Below are positions 1 through 10,145 of a DNA stretch of 64,000 nucleotides, one piece after another. Source of the DNA: Papilionanthe hookeriana x Papilionanthe teres. Its lineage: Eukaryota; Streptophyta; Magnoliopsida; Asparagales; Orchidaceae. The stretch covers positions 43,612,540 through 43,676,539 of the forward strand of contig CM040432.1 in NCBI GenBank assembly GCA_022702705.1. The letters run 5' to 3'. Under the pieces are notes generated by a model. The model was given only the letters and a program-made list of their open reading frames with translations. It did not search any database and had not been told where the DNA came from. The stretch's first letter is position 1. Each line of letters begins with the position of its first letter. The translations under genes were made by a program, and so were the position numbers.

Positions 1-714
1 CTCCGGGGCCCGCCGTGTCGTTCCATCTCCCGATCCGCGCGATCCCGGCCGTCCGTCCGTGCATGTATTAAATGAACGACATCCGTTCATCGTCCCTGTG
101 CATCCTTACCCGAGAGTCATCCGTCTTCTATGCCTAAGATCTCACTCGATACTTGACCAAATTTAACGTTCTTATGCTCTATGGATTCGTCTCGAGAAGA
201 CGAACATATCCATACGGTTTATGTGGCATAAAATTAACTCAATGAAAATGGAGAATGTTCAGAAGCTCGGGAAGAAGAGTGAGGCCATACCTTTGCTCAG
301 AGAAGTGTGGCTTCCATCTGAGGGTTGTGTCACCTTCAAATGGATCCCAGCAAGCTCCAGATAAAGTCCCTTGGCCTGGTGAATTGTCTAGGTAGGATTT
401 CGACCACAGCCGATGATAAAGCTTGGAGGTCGGAGCAACCGGGTGGCCCGGAGATGGGGCTTTCAGCTGGGAACTTCTCCTCTTGGTCCAATGAAGGTGT
501 AGGACCAATCAATTCTGAGGATCGGCTCACCGCGGCAAAGTGTCCTGGTTTTGGGTGAAATTTCAGCCGAGAAATCGGATTCCGTTGGTGGGGATTGAGG
601 CAAATCGACACCGGGGATCAACCGATCTAAGGATGGAGAAGGGTTTGGAACAATTTTGGCGTAGTTTCGGTAAGGTTTGTGCAACTCTCCTCTCATGGCC
701 GCGAGGGGGTCGGG

Positions 715-722
715 TTTAAATA
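715..722 (-). promoter_or_regulatory. TATA-like box of R1 LTR
   Basis: TATTTAAA read on the minus strand. It is followed on that strand by a conserved leader containing GAGAGTTGCACAAAC-like sequence, as in the other LTR copies. Promoter role is inferred from position and conservation. Confidence 0.5.
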
Positions 723-2606
723 GAGGTGGCCGGAGAGCCTCACAGGGATGGCCAAGGGTCGGGATCACCGCTCCGGTCACGGGAAGAACAGACCATGGTG
801 GCCATCGGGCATGGAGCGCCCAAGAAGGTGGAATTCCAAAGTTGGCTCACATGCGAGCTCTCGGTGTGGTGTTTTCCGATGACCTGAGCGACTGGCCTAG
901 GCAGGCATGAGTCACCATCTCGACCAGGAGGTCGGGCTCGGCAATGGTGAAGTCAATCGGGTTTGACATATGTAAAGGAGTTGGATCAAAGTGGCATGGG
1001 GGTGTGGCTATTTTGGCTCTAAATGGGTCAACCCATCCTTTTGGGCTTGGTTCACCCTCCAAGGTGGCTTTAGGTGTCAAAGGAATCAGCTGGCTTGGCA
1101 TGGAGAAGTCCCTATCCAAATATATTTGGATTAAATTCGGGTTAAGGTGAAACATGTTTAAGGTTATTGACTTTTAGAGGTGCTTAAAGGACCTCCTCCT
1201 TTTACCATTTAAGAAGGGTTGACAAATTAGAAATTCTCATGGCTTGCCAATGGCTTACATGTGGCTTCATGGCTTCAAATGGCTTTGGGAAAAGATTCGT
1301 CAATTTCATGAAAAAGGATTTTGTGAATTTTGGCATTTTGATGGGAATTGTTATGAGGCTTGATTTGGAATCATTTAATGATAAATTAGGACTTTAGGAA
1401 TGATTTTAAATTGAATGTGTGATGAGGGAAAGTGTCATGTGGGCTTTGTCATGAACTTTGGGCTTTCGAATTTGTCTTGGATTTGCTTTTAGAAAGGTTT
1501 AAGGGAAGTGGGCTTTAGTGCTCGAAAATAAATTGGTGGATGGGAAATTTATAAAATTTTGGACAAAATAATTGTTGGGTTTGGTTTAGGAATGTGCCAT
1601 GAGTAATTTGAAACAATTTTGGAGTGATTTGGGTTTGAATCGGTCGAATTTGGTCTTTTTGTAAAGTGGCCAATGTAGGTCAAATCGGGCTAATTTGGGC
1701 CAATGTTGAGCTAATGTTGAAATTGGTGTAAAATTAATGTTGGGAAATATTTATAGGGCTGTTTCAAAGAGGTTTTGGCTTTGGTTTGGCTTTGATTTTG
1801 GGGTTTGGGCTTATTTGGGTTAGGTTTGGGTTTAGGTCAAAATTGGGCTTATTGGTTTTGGGTTGAATTTAAGTGGGGTTTGGGTATAAATGTTGGGCAA
1901 ATCATGTTAGTGTTTTGTTTGTAGGAATGTTAAGGAAGGTTTAGAAAAGATTTGGGGTCAATTGGAGTTGAATTGGGTGAGTTTGGGTTAGGTTTGGGTC
2001 ATGGGTCCAAATTGGGCTTTAAGGCCAAAAGTGGAATTGGATCCAAATGTCAATCAAATTGAACTTGGATTTGGTCTAGATTGGTGTTGGGAATGTTGAA
2101 TGGAAGTTTAGAATTGAATTGGACCAGAATTTGGGTCAATTGGGTAGGTTTGGTTTGACATTGGGTTCACTTTGGGTTAAAAATGGGTCAAATTGGGGAT
2201 TTTGACAAAGGTAAGGTAAATTGACAAAATTGGTCCATGGTGTAGTTGACCAAAATGAAATTGGGAATATTTAGGATTTTCTGAAATTTTCTGGGAATTT
2301 TCTGAATTTTTGGATTTTGGGGTCAAGAGGGGTATTTGGAGGGTATTGGGAGGTATTTTTGGAATTTTTGGTATTTTTGGCTATGAATGATCAATTTGAG
2401 TAATGTTGAAATGTTTGGGATTGGTTTTGAGGAATTTTGGGTGATTTAGAAATTTTGAAAAATTTGGGTAATTTCAAGGGCTTCGGCAGTAGTATAGCGT
2501 GTAGGGTCCCTGGGACAAAAATCGAAAATTTGGAAAATTGAAGATTGGGTGAATATAAGTGAAATGAAATCATTTTGGTTGAGCCATGAAGCCATATCAA
2601 GCCCAC

Positions 2607-2611
2607 ATGAG
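2607..2611. repeat. Target-site duplication of element Q, left copy (ATGAG)
   Basis: ATGAG directly precedes the TGTTGACCTC start of the left LTR and recurs directly after the right LTR at 30894-30898. A perfect 5-bp TSD is the Ty3/gypsy integration signature and proves that R1 left and right parts were once contiguous. Confidence 0.92.
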
Positions 2612-3051
2612 TGTTGACCTCGTTTTTGATGAGGTCTTCTCTTCTTCTTTTTTTAGTGCTTAGGATCTAGCCTTAGGCTTTTCCTTTGACTATCTTAGAG
2701 GACTAGAATTGGGACCCACCTTTTAGAAACTCAAACCACTTCTTAACTCCCTTCAAACTCCACAAACTTCGACTATAGACCCCTAATCACCTAGAGGGTC
2801 GAAATCAAATGTGGAAGTTTAAGGATGAGTTCCTATGAGACTCTTTGGCCTTAGGACTGCCCTGAGTGGCCTGGTCTGGTGAGGGGGCTGACTTACACAT
2901 ACACTACACTTATAAACTACACTTTCACACACCCATACCTAACTTGACCTCCTGACTCATGTAGGTGATTCACATGGATGGTCCTTAACCCCTAAGCCCT
3001 CGCGCAAGAGGTTAGTGAACAACATAGCTGAATGCCTCAAATGAGTCCCTT

Positions 3052-3088
3052 CATGGCTCATGTGGGCTTGATATGGCTTCATGGCTCA
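3052..3088 (+). repeat. Left arm of LTR-internal inverted repeat
   Basis: CATGGCTCATGTGGGC... with a second CATGGCTCA at its inner end. Its reverse complement is nearly matched at 4398-4436, enclosing about 1.3 kb. The arm carries the GGCTCAT site used by two separate insertions elsewhere in this window. Confidence 0.75.
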
Positions 3089-4397
3089 ACCAAAATGATT
3101 TCACTCCACTTACATCTACCCAATCTTCAATTTTCCAAATTCTCAATTTTTTGACCCCCGGGACCCTACACCAGCTTAGCCTACCCAAAACCCTTGAAAC
3201 TGCCCAAAATTTCCTAAATCACTCAAAATTCCCCAAAATCAATCCCAAACATTTCTCTCCACTCAAATTGATCATCCATACCCAAAAATACCAAAAATTC
3301 CAAAAATTCCTCCCAATACCCTCCAAATACCCAAAATACCCCTCTTGGCCAAAAAATCCAAAAATTCAGAAAATTCCCAGAAAATTCCAGAAAATCTCAA
3401 ATATTCCCAATTTCATTTTGTCCAACTATAACATGGGCCAATTTTGTCAATTTACCCCACTTTTGTCAAAACCCCCAATTTGACCCATTTTAACCCTAAG
3501 TGAACCCAATGTCAAACCAAACCTACCCAATTGACCCAAATTCTGGTCCAATTCAGTTCTAAACTTCAATTCAACATTCCCAACACCAATCTAGACCAAA
3601 TCCAAGTCCAATTTGATCGACATTTGGATCCAATTTCACTTTTGGCCTTAAAGCCCAATTTGGACCCATGACCCAAACCTAACCCAAACTCACCCAATTC
3701 AGCTCCAATTAACCCCAAATCTTTTTTAAACCTTCCTTAACATTCCCACAAATAAAACACTAACATGATTTGCCCAAAATTTAGACCCAAACCCCACTCA
3801 AATTCAACCCAAAGCTAAAAGGCCCATTTTTGACCTAAACCCAAACCTAACCCAAATGAGCCCAAGCCCCAAAGTCAAAGCCCAACCAAAGTCAAAACCT
3901 CTTTGAACCACTCCCATAAACATTTCTCAACATTGATTTTACATCAATTTCAACCCTAACCCAACATTGGCCCAAGTTAGCCCAATTTGACCTACATAGG
4001 CCCACTTACCAAATAAATCCAAATTCAAACCAATCCAACCCCAAATCACACTAAATTGACTCCAAGCCCTTCATAGAACATCCCTAAACCAATTATAACA
4101 CTTATTTGACAAGGTCCTTCATAAAATCTTCACCCAAATGCCCATCCTAAAATCAAAAAGCCCATTCCCCTTAAACTTTCCTAAAAGCCCACTTCACCAC
4201 ATCCAAAGGCCCAAAATCTACCCTAAAGCCCACATGACATCTCCATTTGTCATCCACTTAATTAAATCCATTACCTAAGTCCTAAATTCATCATCAAATA
4301 ATTCCAAATCAAGTTTCATACAAATTTCCATCAAATTACCAAAAATTCCTAAAATCCATTTTCATGAAATCGACCAAACTTTTTGCCAAGCCAAAGG
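3089..4397 (+). other. G-poor, strand-asymmetric LTR segment
   Basis: About 1.3 kb rich in A, C and T and very poor in G on the plus strand; several 60-base lines contain fewer than five G. Phrases such as CCCAAA, ACCCAA and TTGACC recur irregularly. The same segment is present in every LTR copy here, in matching orientation. Long apparent ORFs (for example 3073-3483) are products of low complexity and resemble no family I know. Confidence 0.7.
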
Positions 4398-4436
4398 TGA
4401 GCCATGAAGCCATGCATGAGCCACATGTGAGCCATG
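4398..4436 (+). repeat. Right arm of LTR-internal inverted repeat
   Basis: TGAGCCATGAAGCCATG... is close to the reverse complement of 3052-3088. Equivalent arms are at 25172-25210 (3' LTR) and about 32680-32720 (P1), and in reverse orientation near 59970-60015 (S). Confidence 0.75.
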
Positions 4437-4968
4437 AGAGCTTTGGACACTCCACCATGCCATATTGGGTAAGAAGAGGGAGGGCTTTCTTTAATCCCTA
4501 AAGCTCATTAGCCTTAATCATGTTTCACCTAAACTTAAATTTAATCCAAATATATTTGGATGGAGACTTCTCCATGCCAAACCAACTCGATTCCTTTCGA
4601 TTCCCCACAAGATCCAAAGCCACCTCGAGGGGTGCACCAATCCCAAATGGGTGGGTTGACCCATTTAAACTCAAAATTAGCTCCTCCCCCATTCCATCTA
4701 AATCAAACCCTTTACACATGTCAAACCTCAATCGAATGCACCAAACCCCGACCCCGACCCACCCGAACAAGATGGTGACCAATGCCCGGCCGGCCACCAC
4801 TGCGCCGCACGGAAAACACCATGGCCGAGAGCTCACATGTGAGCCCAACTCGGAATTCTCACTCGCCGAGCCGCCCCATCCCCAGCGGCCATCGGAGCCG
4901 TTCTTCTCTCGCCAAGAGCAACTCGATCCCAAGCCCTAACTCTCCCTAGGAGGCCCTCCACCCTCTCC

Positions 4969-4976
4969 TATTTAAA
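4969..4976 (+). promoter_or_regulatory. TATA-like box, 5' LTR of Q
   Basis: TATTTAAA follows a pyrimidine-rich CCCTCTCC stretch and precedes a conserved AGAGGAGAGTTGCACAAAC leader by about 25-30 bp. The same box lies at the same relative place in the 3' LTR, P1, S and R1. If it is the promoter, U3 is about 2.3 kb and R-U5 about 5.1 kb. The start of transcription is inferred. Confidence 0.55.
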
Positions 4977-5402
4977 CTCCACCCCTCACGGCCACGAGAG
5001 GAGAGTTGCACAAACCTCGCCGAAACTCGCCAAAATTGTTCCAAACCTTCTCCACCCTTAGAGCAGCTTGATCCCCAGCTGTCAATTCGCCCTAATCCCC
5101 ACTCGACAAAACCCAATTTCTCAACCGAAATTCCACCCAAAACCAGGACACTTCTCCACAGGTGAGCCAATCCCCAAATCGATTGGTTCTACACCTTCAC
5201 CGTACCAAGGGAAGGTGTCCACCAAGAAAAGCCCCATCTCCAGAGCCACCCGAGCTGCTCCAGCTCTCCAAGCTTTGTGATCGGGCTTGGTCGAAATCAC
5301 ATCTAGCACAATTCACTGCACCGGAGACTTCATCCGGAGCTTCGCTAGATCCAATCGAAGGTGCAACAACTCTCGATTGAAGCCACACTTCTCTGAGCAA
5401 AG

Positions 5403-5404
5403 GT
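5403..5404 (+). promoter_or_regulatory. Candidate 5' splice donor in LTR leader
   Basis: AAAG|GTATG is kept in all five LTR copies that cover the position (also 26172, 33685 on plus; 59015 and 290 on minus). It lies about 430 bp downstream of the TATA-like box. A leader intron is inference; no acceptor was assigned. Confidence 0.3.
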
Positions 5405-5488
5405 ATGAGCTAATTCTTCATCCCGAGCTTCTAGAGATTCTCCATTTCGAATGCTTTAATTTCAATGCATGATAGCCGTATAGATGTG

Positions 5489-5507
5489 TTCGTCTCTTCA
5501 AGACGAA
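5489..5507 (+). other. Leader hairpin 1 (arms TTCGTCT / AGACGAA)
   Basis: Seven-base perfect arms around a 5-base loop. The S and R1 copies keep the stem with a different loop (TTCGTCTT ... AAGACGAA in S). Confidence 0.5.
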
Positions 5508-5603
5508 TCCATAGAGCATAAGAACATGAAAATCCATCGAGTATCGAGTGAGATATTAGTGGATTTAGTGTGGACGGCTCACGGGCGAGAACACTCGAGG
5601 ACG

Positions 5604-5622
5604 ATGAACGGATGCCGTTCAT
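5604..5622 (+). other. Leader hairpin 2 (ATGAACGG-ATG-CCGTTCAT)
   Basis: Eight-base perfect arms and a 3-base loop, also perfect in P1 (33887-33905) and with one or two mismatches in the other copies. It sits just before the GC-rich block. Confidence 0.5.
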
Positions 5623-5628
5623 TTAATA

Positions 5629-5782
5629 CACGCGCGGACGGACGGCCGGGATCGCGCTCGGATCGAAGACGGAACGATGCGCCGGGCCCCGGAGCGCCGA
5701 GTCGATGACGGCGTCGAATGGGAGCGCGCCACGCGCGCGTTCCGGAGCCGCCGAGGTCGACGCGGCGCCGCGTGGATAAATA
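5629..5782 (+). promoter_or_regulatory. GC-rich CpG block followed by TATA-like ATAAATA
   Basis: About 145 bp of very GC-rich, CpG-dense sequence inside an otherwise AT-rich LTR, ending GCGTGG then ATAAATA at 5776-5782. The block-plus-ATAAATAG layout recurs at about 26398-26553, 33912-34066 and, reversed, 58630-58790 and 1-60. It could be a second promoter or a structured leader; the sequence alone does not decide. Confidence 0.35.
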
Positions 5783-7589
5783 GAAAATTAGGGTATTTTT
5801 TTGATTTATTTAATTCCCTAAACTTCAAAAATTCATAACTTTGTGTAGAAAAATCAGAAAAATAAAATAAAAATACCCTCTCGCTCAGATGAACGTAGGA
5901 GAATAATGTGAAAAAAAAATCATTCAATTACATCAAGTATTTTATTTTTTATAATTTATTTACTCCCTGCATACTTTTAATTGTCCATGCATATATACAA
6001 TTCACCATGGCATGAGACCATAGGGCTTTTGAAGCCTCTGAATTTGGGAACATTCCCCGAATTTTCCAAAGTCAGAGGCCATCCCTATGAAAAGTTATTG
6101 ATTTTTCAAATTCATGTTACTGTTTTGAGTATTTTAATTCCAATAAATAGCATGTTGTGAAATAAATTCTAGGAAAATTTGGTGATGTTCCTTATGACTA
6201 GAGGACCCTAGGAAAAATAGGTTTTGAGTTAGTTCATTTAAAACAACCCTAATTCGCTTAAACACTCAAAATAGGTCACTAATTAATTAGAGCTAACCAT
6301 ACATCAAATTGACTTGAAATAAATTCTCCACTGACCTTTAGGATCAGAGGAACCCACCATAAAAATTTTAAGTCAATTGGACTTGGTTAGCCCCACTAAT
6401 TGGGTTGATTAAGCCACTTAGTTATTTTAAACTTTAAAAATTCATAACTTTCAAAATACCTTTCAAAAATTCATCAAATTGGTTTTGGAGCCTCTCTGAT
6501 ATTAGGGGAATTTAAGAAAAATTAAAATTTCAATTTTCTAAAAAAGTTGATTTTTTAATATTATTTTAATATTTTAATAATTAAAAAATAATAAAAATCA
6601 CAAAAATAATAAAATTCACCAAAATGTCACATTTTGAATTTTAATCACTTATGAACAAACCCCATATTTTTCTTAGGTCTATTTAGTGAGATATTAAATT
6701 TTAAAGCTCTAGGGTAATTTTAAATTTAAAAAAAATGTATTTTCTAGCATTTCCACTAAAATAATTATAATAAATCATAGAAAAATCAGAAAATTGTAAA
6801 ATTTGATTCTCTGATTTCCTTGATATCAGAGAGATTTTTGAAAAATATAAAATTCATTTTTCAACATTTATTTTATTTTTAAATTAATTAACACTCCAAA
6901 AATTAAAATAATTATAATAAAAATAATATAATTCAAAAAATCACCAAAATTGGTCCAACTGGTCCTCTGGTCATTAGGAATGTCCTCTAATTTTCTTAAG
7001 GATAGAAACTGTCCCATGGTCATGTTATTAAATTTTCCTTGGAAATCTCTATTTTCCACCAAAAATAATTATATAAATAAATTAAATACAGAAAAATCAC
7101 ATTTTCTCCTCTCATGTCTTTATCGACATATGAGTGAAGTCACATAAAAATTTCAAGTTCATTTGAGTTCAATTTAGTGAGTTATGAAATTATTAAGCTT
7201 AAAGGGTAAAGTGGTAATTAAAATTTTTAATCCTTAATTAAAACTTTAGGTTTAATAAAAAATTAACAAGTAAAATATTTGATCCTAATCTGATTTAGAT
7301 GATTGAAATTTAAATAATTAAAGGGTAGAAACCCATTAAACAAATTCTAAAATAATTAAACCTTAATTAAATAATCGATTAAATTTCGAGGAATAATAAA
7401 ATTGAATTATTAAAATAGGGATATTATTAGGAAGATATTTATTCTTTAATTTAAAAATCCCTAAATTAATTATCTCATTAATATTCAATTCTTAATTAAA
7501 ATGATAACTCAAATTTAAAATATTAAAAGACTTAATCATTAAACTAAAATTAAATTATTAAACTCTTTTAAAATTTTAATTAAAATAAA

Positions 7590-7985
7590 AAAAATAAAAT
7601 TAAATTAAATTAAATTAAATTAAATCAAATTAGATTAAATTAAATTAAATAAATAAATCAAATTAAAATAAATAAAACAAACAAATTAAATTAAATTAAA
7701 TGAATTAAATTAAATTAAATAAACAAATTAAATTAAATTAAATTAAATTAAATCAAATTAAATTAAATTGAATTAAATTAAAACAAATTAAATTAAATTA
7801 AATTAAATTAAATAAAATTAAATTAAATTAAATTAAATTAAATTTAATCAAATTAAATTAAAATTAAATCAATTCAAATTAATTTAATGTAACATAAAAT
7901 CAAACTAAATTAAGTTAAACTAAATTAAATTGAATTAAATTAAATTAAAACTCAATTAAATTAAATTAAATTAAATCAAGTTCGA
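7590..7985 (+). repeat. (AAATT)n pentanucleotide array in 5' LTR
   Basis: About 400 bp of imperfect AAATT units with occasional CAAAT, GAATT and AATAAA variants. Equivalent arrays lie in the 3' LTR (about 28365-28755), P1 (about 35865-36215) and S (about 56465-56810, as AATTT). Confidence 0.9.
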
Positions 7986-9373
7986 ATTAAATTAACATCA
8001 CCTAAGACATAAAGAAATTAAACATAAAACAACTTCAATACTATCCCAAATTTAAACCCTTTAATCGAAATTAAGCTAAATCACAAACCATTCAATACCA
8101 ATTTACCCTCGAAAGCTTTAGTTATCATAACTCCTAAACGTAATATTAAATGAAATGTTACTTCACCTATAGGATATTCAAATGTCCTAGTTCACTCGAG
8201 CAAGATAACAAAACTCGAGATTCTCTGACGATTAATTCATTTGTGTAATTAAATCCATTTCGACTTAAAACAATCCTAGAAATATCGAAAAGATGTTTAA
8301 GATTATTCTTAAACACTTTCTCAATATGATAGGATGTTTATAAGAACAATCGACTTAATTGTTCTTCGATGAAGAAAATCGTCCTCAAACCAAAACACAA
8401 AGAACCTAGACGTCATAGAGACGACTAGCCATATGATTAGAACTTGGTAGTAAAACCATAACCCTTACCTTAGCTTTACCTAGGAACTTGCTTAAATATT
8501 CTAATTGTGTTTTAAGTGCACTTGGGATGACGGGAAGACCCTCCACGTACACTTTTATTTTATCGCAATTTATTTTCTGCAATTTACATTATCGCAATTT
8601 CATTAATCGCATCGCACTTACTTTTCTTGCATGATAAACAACTCGTCGTATGAAAACCCACACCTTTAGGATAGTCCCTAAAACTAAAACCAAAACTAAA
8701 TTAAAAGTCATTGCAAGATAAAATTCACCGCCACAACATTTCAAAATATAAAACAACTCAAAATTTAATCACAAACAGTAACACACAACTACAATTACAA
8801 CTAAATTAAAACGTCCCGTCGGATGATCTGGAATACCTCGGATGATGTAACCTACGTGTTGCTAACGGGATTTCCCACGGTCTAAATGAAAGTGTGGAAC
8901 TCATTCAACTGAGTTTAGCAAATTCATCCTGGACTAAGTGAATCCGATAAAAATAATGATGCCTGAAGGATGGAACCGTGGGATCTTAACCTAGGTGTCG
9001 TTATAATCAACTTTAAGATTTGTTTTAATTAAAATATTGAAAACACTTGGAAATTAAGATTTTCTCTAAACCAAAACACTTTTCTCATCCTCTCGATTTA
9101 TGACTTCTAAAACTAAAACCTCTCGCAACAACAAGGAGCTTCGGAGCATGGTGGGCAAGACGGCCATCGTCGTCAAGCAAAACTCGAATCTACATCAAGA
9201 AAACTTTCTTAGAATTAAACAACCAAGCCATAGGATTTCGAGGTAGTTTGCTTAGTGCAACATAAATCCTCAACCTTTTGTTGTGCATTCGCACCGCAAA
9301 TTAAGCCCTAACCGGTTTTAGGATTCCAAGGTAGTCGTCCGATACGACATAAACCCTCACATCTTCGAGGCTA

Positions 9374-9396
9374 TTTGTATGATTGTGTCATACAAA
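9374..9396 (+). other. LTR tail hairpin (arms TTTGTATGA / TCATACAAA)
   Basis: Perfect 9-base arms with a 5-base loop, within the second of two diverged tandem modules of roughly 130 bp that begin with AGGATT...GGTAGT. Same stem at 30148-30170 and 37584-37606; the sister stem in the first module is best kept in R2 (39323-39345) and P1 (37488-37510). Confidence 0.6.
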
Positions 9397-9872
9397 TATA
9401 AGTCCAAATTAATTAAAATCGGCAAGACCAAAACATTTAAATAACTATTAGGACTTTCCTAAACTCAAGCCAAACAATAGGATAGTCGGGAAATTACCGA
9501 AGTTCGCTTCGAATCCGTGATTTCTCCTACTTTTCTTCCTTTCGATTCCCAAAACAAAATGTTCCAAATTTGATCCATTCCATATCGAAATTCCAAAATT
9601 CAATCCTTTCGAAAACTTAAACTTCAAATTATCGAGAGCAGAACTATCGATTATTATCGAGAGTTTTCTTAGGTGATTCCCGTCACTTAAGATGTAATTA
9701 ACTATAGGGGCTTGCCCTTATATGGAATTTTAAAGAACCCAGTAATATAAACCCCGTTTAATGTTTTCATATTAAGCTGTGGAATTTTGTCAGCTTATAA
9801 AATTGGTTCGCAGACCAAACGGATGTCACAAATCTTCTAGTTTATTTAATCGAGCCCCACCATCAGCAAGGT

Positions 9873-9898
9873 GTGTCTATCCTTAGGGATAGATACAC
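9873..9898 (+). other. LTR tail hairpin near TTTATATAAAC
   Basis: GTGTCTATCC and GGATAGATACAC pair around a short loop with a small bulge. It is conserved in the 3' LTR (about 30643), P1 (about 38081) and, reversed, in S and R2. It is followed by GTGCGGTGCTCG and, in Q and P1, by TTTATATAAAC. Confidence 0.45.
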
Positions 9899-10127
9899 GG
9901 CTCATGGTGCGGTGCTCGTTTATATAAACTATTTGGGATGTGAGATCGGCTTGATTTCATATCTTAAAATTTTCAAATTTAAAATTATTTTCAAAATCAA
10001 ATACTATTTTCTAAATTATATATATATTTAAATTAAATTTAAAATTTAAATTCGCTGACAACTTTTGTTAGGCGACACCCTCTTCAAAATAAAACACACA
10101 ACCTAAAAAAATAATACCGACAATTTC

Positions 10128-10145
10128 TGGCGACTCCGCTGGGGA
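10128..10145 (+). other. Primer-binding site of element Q
   Basis: TGGCGACTCCGCTGGGGA begins 5 bases after the CA end of the 5' LTR. This PBS type is usual for Ogre/Tat elements and is commonly assigned to tRNA-Arg; the assignment is from family knowledge, not tested here. Confidence 0.85.

Larger units (their letters stand above)
1..2611 (-). mobile_element. R1: reverse-strand Ogre-type LTR, left part (runs off window)
   Basis: Reverse-complement copy of the giant Ogre LTR seen five more times here. It begins outside the window and is cut at 2611 by element Q. The TATA-like TTTAAATA lies at 715-722, matching the promoter position of the other copies, and the G-rich (C-rich on the LTR strand) low-complexity stretch spans about 1260-2580. 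The remaining 433 bp of the same LTR is at 30894-31326, shown by the shared TSD ATGAG. It could be a solo LTR or the 5' LTR of a reverse-strand element; the left end is not visible. No gene is present; short ORFs here are incidental. Confidence 0.85.
2612..10122 (+). repeat. 5' LTR of element Q (7.5 kb)
   Basis: Starts TGTTGACCTC and ends CCGACA, so it has the TG...CA termini. It pairs with 23389-30893. Contents in order: a 450-bp head; a G-poor segment enclosed by inverted repeats (3052-3088 and 4398-4436); TATTTAAA at 4969; leader hairpins at 5489 and 5604; a GC-rich block at 5629-5774; a long AT-rich region; the AAATT array at about 7590-7980; and a hairpin-rich tail ending next to the PBS. 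No protein gene is supported inside. At 7.5 kb it is among the longer plant LTRs. Confidence 0.9.

Noticed and set aside
1680..2200. Possible telomere-like repeats (TTTGGGTTAGG, AACCCTAACCC phrases)
   Set aside because: Irregular, never a run of the plant TTTAGGG unit; part of the strand-asymmetric LTR segment.
3073..3483. 136-codon ORF in the 5' LTR, with a similar 154-codon ORF at 23802-24266
   Set aside because: Lies in the G-poor low-complexity LTR segment where stops are rare; composition is Pro/Asn/Lys/Ser-rich and no domain is visible.
4520..4939. Overlapping ORFs on both strands around the LTR promoter
   Set aside because: Same interval is open on both strands; frames are not kept in the other LTR copies, so these are chance ORFs.
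6868..7062. Small ORF MVENRDFQGKFNNM... repeated in several LTR copies (also 27635, 35144, 57351)
   Set aside because: Recurs because the LTR recurs; copies differ by substitutions that change residues freely and the sequence is AT-rich non-coding LTR. Worth only a passing note because the frame stays open in four copies.
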